DNA of 64,000 nt, from assembly GCA_013359265.1 (NCBI GenBank), contig JABWCD010000019.1:44831-108830 (forward strand). The letters are read 5' to 3'. Shown piece by piece: positions 17,053 through 23,941 of the stretch. How positions within the stretch are numbered: position 1 is the stretch's first letter; each line of letters opens with the position of its first letter. Position numbers and translations under genes: made by a program. The DNA is from Candidatus Hydrogenedentota bacterium (GTDB lineage: Bacteria > Hydrogenedentota > Hydrogenedentia > Hydrogenedentales > SLHB01). The notes below the pieces were generated by a model that made no database searches, was not told where the DNA came from, and was given only the letters and a program-made list of their open reading frames with translations.

Positions 17053-17841
17053 ATGCTCAATCGGGTATTTACGTCGCGGGAACAGATTCTATTGATCGGT
17101 TGCGCCTCGGCGATTTGCGTTGGCGGCATTGCGTATTACATCGCCCAACGTGAGGCGCCTGCGCCCGTCGAGATACGCGAAATCCAGATTCCGGTGCCGC
17201 AGGAGAAGCGGGAAGAACCGGTCGAGCAGCCGGTCCTGTCCGCCGTGGAAGCGCGTGAGCCGGAGAAGGCCAATCCCGTCCGAAGAATCAGTGTTTCAGT
17301 AACGGGCGCGGTGACGACGCCGGGGGTTTACGAATTCGACGAGACTGAACGCGTCGAGGACGCGATCGAGGCGGCAGGCGGCGCGACGGGCTACGGCGAT
17401 TTAAGCGACATCAACAAGGCAGCAGAGTTGATCGACGGTTCCGCGCTGGTGATACCGGTCGCCGGCAGGGAAGGCGTGGAGGATGGCAAACGATTGGTGA
17501 TTCGGACAGGGCAGAGCGCGGCTGCACTGAACCCCGCCGAGTACACGATCTCGGGTTGGCGTAGCGCGGCGCGTTCGCGGTCAAGCGGGTCCGTGGCCCC
17601 GTCCGGTACGAGTCAGCAGACGGGCACGGCGTCCACGGCCGGTTCGGAACTGATCGACGTTAATTCGGCGAGCGCAGAAGAACTGGAGACGTTGCCCGGG
17701 GTTGGGCCGAAGCTGGCCGACGCAATCATTCAGTACCGCAAGAAGCAGCCGTTCCAAACTGTCGACGATCTCAACAATGTTCCCGGCATCGGCGATAAGC
17801 GGTTGGCCGACATGCGGGCGCTTGTGCGTGTGGGGCCATAA
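17053..17841 (+). CDS. ComEA-like protein: membrane anchor, SLBB domain, helix-hairpin-helix
   Basis: 262 aa. Membrane helix near the N-terminus (QILLIGCASAICVGGIAYYI, about residues 10-29), a Pro/Glu-rich linker, an SLBB domain (VSVTGAVTTPGVYEFDETER, with GGATGYGDLSDINKAA) and a C-terminal double helix-hairpin-helix (LIDVNSASAEELETLPGVGP and DLNNVPGIGDKRLADMR). This is the architecture of ComEA, the DNA receptor of natural competence, exposed outside the cytoplasmic membrane. No other com genes are in the window, so competence is inferred only. GGAGG lies 14 bases before the ATG, a slightly long spacing. Confidence 0.85.
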   Translation: MLNRVFTSREQILLIGCASAICVGGIAYYIAQREAPAPVEIREIQIPVPQEKREEPVEQPVLSAVEAREPEKANPVRRISVSVTGAVTTPGVYEFDETERVEDAIEAAGGATGYGDLSDINKAAELIDGSALVIPVAGREGVEDGKRLVIRTGQSAAALNPAEYTISGWRSAARSRSSGSVAPSGTSQQTGTASTAGSELIDVNSASAEELETLPGVGPKLADAIIQYRKKQPFQTVDDLNNVPGIGDKRLADMRALVRVGP

Positions 17842-17869
17842 GCGGCTTTTGGCACCACAAAACGAGAAC

Positions 17870-17897
17870 GCGGAGCGAACCGATCGGTCCGCTCCGC
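17870..17897. terminator. Stem-loop between convergent genes
   Basis: GCGGAGCG (17870-17877) pairs with CGCTCCGC (17890-17897) around a 12-base loop that itself contains the palindrome ACCGATCGGT. It lies between the SLBB-HhH stop (plus strand) and the DUF1080 stop (minus strand), the expected place for a bidirectional terminator. No T-run follows closely. Confidence 0.5.
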
Positions 17898-17960
17898 GCG
17901 TCGCACGAACTGTATTAGATTACGACCCCAAAGTCTCCCACAGCTCGGCGTTATATTTGT

Positions 17961-19109
17961 TCAGTTGTTGGGATACTCGCTCGCCCTGATGTTCTTGAAC
18001 GAGAGGTCCGTAGTCGGGTCGTGTCCTTGCAGATGGATGGTGCCCGGTCCGGGCACGTACCCATTCTTGCCGTCGTTTTCCGGGTGGATGGGCCGATTGT
18101 CCGCGAAGTCGCTGACCTGGTAGCCGTTGATCCAGACCGATGCGTGATTTCCAGTAACGACAACGGTCTTGGTGAACCATTCGCGGTCGGTCGAGACGAC
18201 GTAGCGCGCGGGCTGGTTGCCGTAGTTTCCGCCGGTGCCGAAGTCGTTTGGTTTCGCCCGATCGTTGTCTTTCCACTCGTTGCGCACCTGCGATTCGTAT
18301 CCCTTCCAGAACACGCCAACGGGACCGCGGAAGAAGACGCCGCTATTCAGGGCGTCGCCGTTCGAGATGATGTCGAGTTGCAGCGCGAAATCCTTGAACA
18401 ACTCGGTCGTTTCAATCTGGCCGTTGCCGTCTTTGATATTGAGCGCGCTGTCAATGACCGAGAACTTCGATTTTCGGCCGGGGATTTCCTTCCAACCCGT
18501 GAGGTCTTTGCCGTTAAAGATTGGCTTGAGGTTCAGCGGTTGCAGTTTCGCTTCGGCGATCTCGAGCTTGATGCGGTGTTCCCAGGGGCCGTGGTTGCCG
18601 TGTCCGTAGTAAAAGAACGCGATACGCCCGCGGCCACGCGACCCCTTAATCTCGGCGTCCTTGCCATCGACTTTCGCGGAAAGGTTCGCGCCATTTGCAT
18701 CGATCTCGACGGTATGCCAATCGGCGCCGCCGTCCTTTGGCTCGCTGATAACGAGCATTGCCGAACCGTTCTCGCTCGGGTGACCATCGAGGCCGGCGCG
18801 CACGGCGATGCCTGCGATATCCTCGGCGGAAAGGCGCACCTTCGCGGTGAACTTGAAGTCGGCGAATTCGCTTGTTGTGGTAAGCGCGCCGTTGGTGCCG
18901 TCGGCGCAAACGATGTTACCGCCGTCGACGGCCCATTTTGCGTCGCCGCTTAACGTCCAGCCGAAGGTCGTTTCGCCGTCGAACAGACTGATCCAGCCCG
19001 CGGCCGCTTCGTCCTTGGGCAATAGTTTGGGTTCGGCCGTTGCGGCCGCGCAGACCACGAGCGCGATTGCCGCGGCCCAGCCAGCCTTCTTCACTATCCC
19101 ACCACGCAT
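17961..19109 (-). CDS. Secreted protein with two DUF1080 (3-keto-disaccharide hydrolase-like) domains
   Basis: 382 aa. Signal peptide (GWAAAIALVVCAAATA-EPK). Two LamG-like DUF1080 modules: the first from SLFDGETTFGWTL, the second from PIFNGKDLTGWKEIPG, which continues with LNSGVFFRG, GYESQVRNEW and the terminal IHLQGHDPTTDLSFKNIRASE typical of the family. DUF1080 proteins occur widely in Planctomycetes-like genomes and some act on 3-keto-sugars or glucosides outside the cell. The start at 19109 (MRGGIVKK) has AAAGGAGT upstream; an ATG six codons earlier is less likely. Only the second copy keeps all the typical motifs. Confidence 0.88.
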   Translation of the reverse strand: MRGGIVKKAGWAAAIALVVCAAATAEPKLLPKDEAAAGWISLFDGETTFGWTLSGDAKWAVDGGNIVCADGTNGALTTTSEFADFKFTAKVRLSAEDIAGIAVRAGLDGHPSENGSAMLVISEPKDGGADWHTVEIDANGANLSAKVDGKDAEIKGSRGRGRIAFFYYGHGNHGPWEHRIKLEIAEAKLQPLNLKPIFNGKDLTGWKEIPGRKSKFSVIDSALNIKDGNGQIETTELFKDFALQLDIISNGDALNSGVFFRGPVGVFWKGYESQVRNEWKDNDRAKPNDFGTGGNYGNQPARYVVSTDREWFTKTVVVTGNHASVWINGYQVSDFADNRPIHPENDGKNGYVPGPGTIHLQGHDPTTDLSFKNIRASEYPNN

Positions 19110-19270
19110 ACTCACGACTCCTTTCATTCAGCGGTTTCACGATCGGAAAGATTTGGTGTTGAATCCCGCGCGCCCAACGCGGAAAAGCGTATCTTACCTT
19201 TTACGTCGAGACCGCTTCCAGCGCTGTTCAAGGATGTCGATTTCGTGGCGGAAGTTGGTACGATTGGCAA

Positions 19271-20029
19271 ATGGACGTAACCAAGCGATTCTCCGACCGC
19301 GTCGAAAACTACGTCAAGTTTCGTCCGGGATATCCGGACGGCTTGGTTGTGCATCTGTTGGATCGGGCGAAGTTGTCGCGTGGGAGCGCCGTTGCGGATA
19401 TCGGGTCCGGCACGGGCATCTTTTCGGAGCTGTTGCTTGCGCGCGGGCTGCGCGTATTCGCGGTGGAACCGAATCCGGAAATGCGCGCGGCCGCGGAGCG
19501 GATGCTTGGAAAACAGAATGGGTTCGTCAGTATCAACGGAAGCGCGGAGTCCACGGGCCTTGACGACGCGTCCGTCGATGCGGTTGTCGCGGCGCAGGCG
19601 TTTCACTGGTTTGACGGTGTTCGCGCGCGCGCGGAGTTCCGGCGGATTCTACGACCCGGAGGCATGGTCGCGCTGGTCTGGAACGATCGCAAAGTGGATT
19701 CAACACCGTTTCTGGCCGAATATGACGCATTGCTCCGATCGAAAGGTACCGACTACGAAAAGGTAAACCACCGGAACGTCGACGCGGAGCGCTTGCGCGC
19801 GTTTTTCGGTCCGTGCGGATATGAGGAGTCGACATTCGACAACGAACAGCGCTTTGACTGGGACGGACTCTACGGCAGGGCGATGTCATCGTCGTATGTG
19901 CCGGCGGAGGGCAGCGCCGGGTGCAACGAGTTTGTCGCCGGGCTGCGCGCGGTCTTCGACGCGCATGCACGGGGTGGGATAGTGGCTTTCGAATACGACA
20001 CACGGATGTTTATTGGGGAAGTGAGATGA
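19271..20029 (+). CDS. Class I SAM-dependent methyltransferase
   Basis: 252 aa. Methyltransf_11-type: RFSDRVENYVKFRPGYP at the N-terminus, motif I VADIGSGTGIFSELLL (about residues 41-56), acidic ribose ligand in FAVEPNPEM, motif with NGSAESTGLDDASVDAVVAA and QAFHWFD, then RILRPGGMVALVWND. This set is typical of bacterial relatives of yeast Crg1/trans-aconitate methyltransferase. Cytoplasmic; substrate unknown. Divergent from the DUF1080 gene. Confidence 0.88.
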   Translation: MDVTKRFSDRVENYVKFRPGYPDGLVVHLLDRAKLSRGSAVADIGSGTGIFSELLLARGLRVFAVEPNPEMRAAAERMLGKQNGFVSINGSAESTGLDDASVDAVVAAQAFHWFDGVRARAEFRRILRPGGMVALVWNDRKVDSTPFLAEYDALLRSKGTDYEKVNHRNVDAERLRAFFGPCGYEESTFDNEQRFDWDGLYGRAMSSSYVPAEGSAGCNEFVAGLRAVFDAHARGGIVAFEYDTRMFIGEVR

Positions 20030-20130
20030 CGCGCCGCGATTAGAACGGATCTATGGAAATGATGCGGGGCTGTGGATGCTCTTGGCCACAGCTTAACGGA
20101 GCGGCGCATTCTTGCGCACGGTTCCACGTG

Positions 20131-20349
20131 TTATGCGGTCATTGCGAGTTGGCCGAGGAATTCGCGCAGGCAGAGCGCTTCGTGCGCGGTACTGCGGCTG
20201 GCTTGCGCGCTAAACAGTTCGATAAAGGTCTCGTCGGCACAAACGGGGCAGTACGTGTGCGAGACATCCCCTTGATGCAATGACGCCGCCGGGGCCGACC
20301 ATTGGCCGTCCACGCGAAACCGTTTGCATTTGCAGCACTGTACCGTCAT
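20131..20349 (-). CDS. Small CxxC-pair (zinc-ribbon-like) protein
   Basis: 72 aa. Opens with MTVQCCKCKRFRVDGQWSAP and continues SHTYCPVCADE: CxxC and CPxC pairs about 26 residues apart, with the K-R-x-R-x-x-x-G-x-W and S-H-x-Y/I-C-P-x-C pattern seen after response-regulator or PAS modules in other bacteria. An excellent AGGAGG site 7 bases upstream marks the start at 20349. The frame stays open upstream into the antisense of mazG, which I discount. Divergent from mazG, with 72 bases between the starts. Likely binds one metal ion; role unknown. Confidence 0.65.
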   Translation of the reverse strand: MTVQCCKCKRFRVDGQWSAPAASLHQGDVSHTYCPVCADETFIELFSAQASRSTAHEALCLREFLGQLAMTA

Positions 20350-20421
20350 TCTCAGGCCTCCTACGCCGTATCCTTCATCGGCGGGAACGGCCTGGAACTT
20401 GAGGCAGAGGTACGCTGCGCC

Positions 20422-20838
20422 ATGGAATATCCGCATTGGAAACGTTTGCCAGAAAACGAGTTGGACTGGTTCGAAGCGCTCATCAGCCTGGCGCGGTACC
20501 TCCGCGGTCCGGACGGGTGCCCGTGGGACCGCGAACAAACGGCGCTCACCTTCGCGAAGTACGCGATACAGGAAGGCGACGAACTCATCGAGGCGCTGGA
20601 ACGAGGCGACAACACGCACAGCGAAGAGGAAATGGGGGACGTGCTGTTCGTGTTGCTCGCGTCGGTTGCCGCGGCGGAAGCGGAGGGACGGTTCACGCTG
20701 GCTTCGGTGCTTGAGCGCATTCACGAAAAGATGATCCGCCGGCACGACCATGTGTTCGGCGAGACGAAGGCGCAGACACCGGAGGACGCCATCGCGGCAT
20801 GGAATCGCATCAAGCAGGAAGAAAAGGCAGGAAAGTAG
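20422..20838 (+). CDS. mazG: MazG-family nucleotide pyrophosphohydrolase
   Basis: 138 aa, a single MazG domain. LARYLRGPDGCPWDREQT is the diagnostic N-terminal motif. It is followed by the metal-binding EExxE/ExxD helices EGDELIEALE and SEEEMGDVLFVLLA and by ERIHEKMIRRHDHVFGE near the end. MazG hydrolyses NTPs or dNTPs to monophosphate and pyrophosphate in the cytoplasm (house-cleaning). It has one of the two domains found in E. coli MazG. The start at 20422 is chosen because homology begins there; the upstream 40 codons are not family-like. Confidence 0.9.
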   Translation: MEYPHWKRLPENELDWFEALISLARYLRGPDGCPWDREQTALTFAKYAIQEGDELIEALERGDNTHSEEEMGDVLFVLLASVAAAEAEGRFTLASVLERIHEKMIRRHDHVFGETKAQTPEDAIAAWNRIKQEEKAGK

Positions 20839-20841
20839 ACT

Positions 20842-21903
20842 GTGTGCGTGGCCATACGCCGGCAGCAAATCGCGATCTGCGTCCTCGCCACGCTGGTGGG
20901 TCACGGTGCGGCTGAGGGCGTAATCACGCCGGAACTCGAGGTATCCGGCGATCATTTTACTGTCGATTCCCAGCCAAGGTTTCTTGTGTTTGTTTCGTAC
21001 TTTGACGCCATGCGCGCATCGGACGAGACGCTCGAATCGGACTTCCGTTATCTTCGCGCAAACGGATTCGATGGCATTCGCATTTTCCCGAACTGGTGGG
21101 ACTTTCGCCGCGAAATCGCTTTTGGCGGCGACACGCTCCTAAACGGAAAGGGCCAAATCCGGTTGGAGCGGTTCAGCGCGCTGGAGCGAATCCTGGAACT
21201 TGCGGCGCAACATGGGCTGCTGGTCGACGTGTCGTTTGCGTACGAAACGGTATTGGGGCTTTCGAACTTGACCGAGCAGCAAGTCGGCACTTCGCAAGGA
21301 TTGCTACCCGTTAATCAGGTGCGGCTCGACGATTACGAGCACGCGCTATTCTACGTGGCGGGAGGGCTGCGCGACTACCGGCACATTTTCCTCGACATCC
21401 AAAACGAATACAACGGACGTATCACGCACCTGAGTGATGATGAGGTGCGGCGCCTGCGCGCGGCGATAAAGAATGCCGATCCGCATCGGCTCGTGACGGC
21501 GTCGCTGGCCAACGAAATTGGACCCGAGGAGGTCGCGCGCCGGAGCAACGAGGTGAACGTGGACATTGTCGGCTGGCACGAATCGCGCAATCCGTGGCAG
21601 TTCGATGCGATGGATGCTCTAGTGAAGCGCGCGAGAGGCGCAACCACGAAACCCATATACATGGGGGAACCGGCGTTGCTCGAAGACGGGTTGACCGTCG
21701 AGTCGGTCATCACCGCGGTTACCAAGGCGAAAGCGGGCGGCGCTGCGGCGTGGACGTTTCACACGCGAAACGGGTTCGACCTGTCGAAGCAATCGCTCGT
21801 TGAATCCATGACGGAACCGGAACGGAGGTTCGCGGAGACATTCAAACCCAAGTTGGACGCGACGCCTTGGGGCGCAAACGTCGCCGCGAAAGTTGCGGAG
21901 TGA
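20842..21903 (+). CDS. Secreted glycoside hydrolase-like TIM-barrel protein (GH5/cellulase superfamily)
   Basis: 353 aa beginning with GTG, three bases after the mazG stop. N-terminal hydrophobic segment (IAICVLATLVGHGAAEG) consistent with a signal peptide. Barrel motifs: GFDGIRIFPNWWDFR, then FLDIQNEYN, where NE fits the acid/base position of clan-A glycosidases, and KPIYMGEPALLEDG, where the Glu fits the nucleophile. No exact family assigned; closest in layout to GH5-like uncharacterised glycosidases. Its TGA overlaps the next gene's GTG. Confidence 0.7.
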   Translation: MCVAIRRQQIAICVLATLVGHGAAEGVITPELEVSGDHFTVDSQPRFLVFVSYFDAMRASDETLESDFRYLRANGFDGIRIFPNWWDFRREIAFGGDTLLNGKGQIRLERFSALERILELAAQHGLLVDVSFAYETVLGLSNLTEQQVGTSQGLLPVNQVRLDDYEHALFYVAGGLRDYRHIFLDIQNEYNGRITHLSDDEVRRLRAAIKNADPHRLVTASLANEIGPEEVARRSNEVNVDIVGWHESRNPWQFDAMDALVKRARGATTKPIYMGEPALLEDGLTVESVITAVTKAKAGGAAAWTFHTRNGFDLSKQSLVESMTEPERRFAETFKPKLDATPWGANVAAKVAE

Positions 21904-22355
21904 CCGTGCCGACGATATTCGTTGACGCGGACGCGTGCCCGGTCAAGAACGAAGTGTATCGCGTCGCGGAGCGGCTCGGTCTGCATGTGACGGTCGTGGC
22001 GAACGCGCCGATGTTTGTGCCGCGGACGGGCGATATCGAGTTGGTGGTTGTCGGTAACGCCATCGACGCCGCCGACGATTGGATCGCGGAACGCGCGACG
22101 AAGAATGACATCGTGATTGCGGACGACATACCGTTGGCGGCGCGGTGTATCAAGAGCGGCGCGTTCGTGTTGACGCCGAAGGGGCACGAGCATACGGAGG
22201 CGTCGATTGGAGGGGCGCTCGCGACGCGCGAGATTCTGGCCCACCTGCGCGAGCACGGCACGATCGGCGGCGGCCCGGCGCCGTTTCAGCAGAGTGACCG
22301 TTCGCGCTTTCTGCAGCGCCTGGACGTCGTTGCCCGAAGGGCGATGGCGGGCTAA
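21900..22355 (+). CDS. UPF0178 family protein (YaiI/YqxD-like, DUF188)
   Basis: 151 aa. Family signature IFVDADACPVKNEVYRVAER at the N-terminus, then IELVVVGNAIDAADDWI, IVIADDIPLAARCIKSGAFV and the final GGGPAPFQQSDRSRFLQRLD. This is the complete YaiI pattern, a PIN-like-fold protein of unknown cellular role. Starts are GTG at 21900 (GTGA overlap with the upstream stop) or GTG at 21906; the first is used because of the coupling. Confidence 0.9.
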   Translation: MTVPTIFVDADACPVKNEVYRVAERLGLHVTVVANAPMFVPRTGDIELVVVGNAIDAADDWIAERATKNDIVIADDIPLAARCIKSGAFVLTPKGHEHTEASIGGALATREILAHLREHGTIGGGPAPFQQSDRSRFLQRLDVVARRAMAG

Positions 22356-22358
22356 CCC

Positions 22359-22546
22359 GCGTTTCTCGCCGCCCCACGACGTTGCAAGTGGACGTAAAAA
22401 CATTCGGTGCGGCGAGAAACGCTCACGAGTAAACCCTTGAGCGTATGGCGTGAGGATTTTTCACGCGAACAGCTTGTACCGGAAACTATGGAACTTCATG
22501 TGACGCAACGGATAGTACACGTCGTTGCGGTTCGCGTGAAAAATCC
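22359..22546. repeat. Two long perfect inverted repeats between convergent genes
   Basis: Arms of 14 bases at 22359-22372 and 22409-22422 are exact reverse complements (GCGTTTCTCGCCGC and its complement). Arms of 17 bases at 22454-22470 and 22530-22546 are also exact (GGATTTTTCACGCGAAC and complement). Inside the second pair is a 7-bp hairpin CGCAACG (22504-22510) / CGTTGCG (22523-22529). The block fills the 194-base space between UPF0178 (plus) and the enolase-family gene (minus). Paired arms this long go beyond a simple terminator. Confidence 0.85.
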
Positions 22547-22549
22547 GGG

Positions 22550-23761
22550 CTAACGTCTGGACAGTTCTTTGAGTTTTTCTTCGTCCACTTCGACGCCCAA
22601 ACCTGGGCCCTTCGGAATCGCCACTCGGCCGCCCGTCACTGTGAATGGCTGTTTCAAAATCGTTTCTTCGATGAACTGCGGGCCGTTGAGTGCGGCGGGT
22701 TTCTGCAAACCGTATGCGCCGTAGAGAATGAGCGACGCCGCGAGCGCGATGTCCGGATCGGTGAGGCCGCTGCCGAGGAACATGAGATTGTGCGCGTCGA
22801 GCAATTCAATTTGCGCGCGCGCGGAAACGAGTCCGCCGCAGCGCGCGGGTTTTAATGCGACGCCGTCGCAACAGCCGAGCTTAATGAATTCTTCGAGGTC
22901 GGTCGGTGAGACGACGCCTTCATCCAGAATGATAGGCAGTACGCCCAGCTTTTTCAGTTGCTGGTACCCTGTTAACCGATTCGATGGCAGGGGTTGCTCG
23001 AACACGGCCATGCCCGCATCTTTGAGTTTTGGCGCGGCTTCGAGGGCCGTCTTCAGATCGTAGCCGCCATTGGCGTCGCCCCAGAGGAAGCCGTCCGGCG
23101 CGAGTTCCTTCACTCTCTTGCACAATGCAATGTCCGTCGACAGGTCCGGGGCGACCTTGATATTGAAATTCGTGTAGCCGCGCTCCCGTCCTTTGGCAAC
23201 GATCGACTCGGTGTCCTCGAACACTTTCGGATTGAGCGTCCAACTGAGCAGGAGGTCGTCGGGTAACGTGCGTCCCCACAATTCGGCGACGTTCTTGTTC
23301 AGTGCCCTTCCCATCAGGTCGTGCAGGGCGAGATCGATGCCCGCTTTCGTGATTGGTGCGCCGGTCGAAAACGAGTTCGCGACCTCACGGTTCATGGTCG
23401 CATGGATAGCCTCGAAATCGAAGGGGTCCATTCCGATGAGCAACGGCTTCAGATACCGCTCGATCGTGCTGACCGCCGACTCGAGCGTTTCGTAGCTCCA
23501 TCGCGGCACGGGCACGCTTTGTCCCCAGCCGACCGCGCCGTCGTTCGCGGTGATTTTGATTACGACGGATGCGCGGCCGGTGCCCCCGCCCGGACTTTCG
23601 AAAAACTTGAACCGCATCACCGTCGGGTAGACGACAGGAAAGAGTTCGATGCGTTCGATTTTCAGGCTGGGCGTAGCCGCTACTGATTTCGTTGCCATGA
23701 CGAGCGATACTCCTCCCAATGCGCAGATTGTGGTGAACTCGCGCCGCGTCGGGCGTTGCAT
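22550..23761 (-). CDS. Enolase-superfamily enzyme (mandelate racemase/muconate lactonizing type), Tat-exported
   Basis: 403 aa. The N-terminus has a twin-arginine-like signal (TRREFTTICALGGVSLVMA). The barrel domain shows the expected order: TNFNIKVAPD (catalytic Lys), DGFLWGDANGGYD (first metal Asp), VFEQPLPSN (Glu), PIILDEGV (Asp/Glu) and DGVALKPARCGGL (second Lys), i.e. MLE-subgroup chemistry. Specificity (cis-muconate, dipeptide epimerase or sugar acid) cannot be decided. GAAGGAGTG precedes the ATG. Export is inferred; most family members are cytoplasmic, so the signal is notable. Confidence 0.88.
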   Translation of the reverse strand: MQRPTRREFTTICALGGVSLVMATKSVAATPSLKIERIELFPVVYPTVMRFKFFESPGGGTGRASVVIKITANDGAVGWGQSVPVPRWSYETLESAVSTIERYLKPLLIGMDPFDFEAIHATMNREVANSFSTGAPITKAGIDLALHDLMGRALNKNVAELWGRTLPDDLLLSWTLNPKVFEDTESIVAKGRERGYTNFNIKVAPDLSTDIALCKRVKELAPDGFLWGDANGGYDLKTALEAAPKLKDAGMAVFEQPLPSNRLTGYQQLKKLGVLPIILDEGVVSPTDLEEFIKLGCCDGVALKPARCGGLVSARAQIELLDAHNLMFLGSGLTDPDIALAASLILYGAYGLQKPAALNGPQFIEETILKQPFTVTGGRVAIPKGPGLGVEVDEEKLKELSRR

Positions 23762-23941
23762 GGTGACACTCCTTCGTACTGGATGACGCCATCGTAACTA
23801 CATGGGCGTTTGGAGTCGAATCTGCCGGGCGCCGAAGTGCTAATTCTGCTTCGGCGGCAAACGGCGTAACCGCATGATATTACTTGAAAAAAAGCAGACC
23901 ATAGGGCAGTCTTTTGAAAGGTAATGCTGGGGAGACTGGGT

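Noticed and set aside
20350..20955. Upstream extension of the small CxxC protein on the minus strand
   Set aside because: It is the antisense of mazG and of the start of the glycosidase gene; the ribosome-binding site and the homology both begin at 20349.
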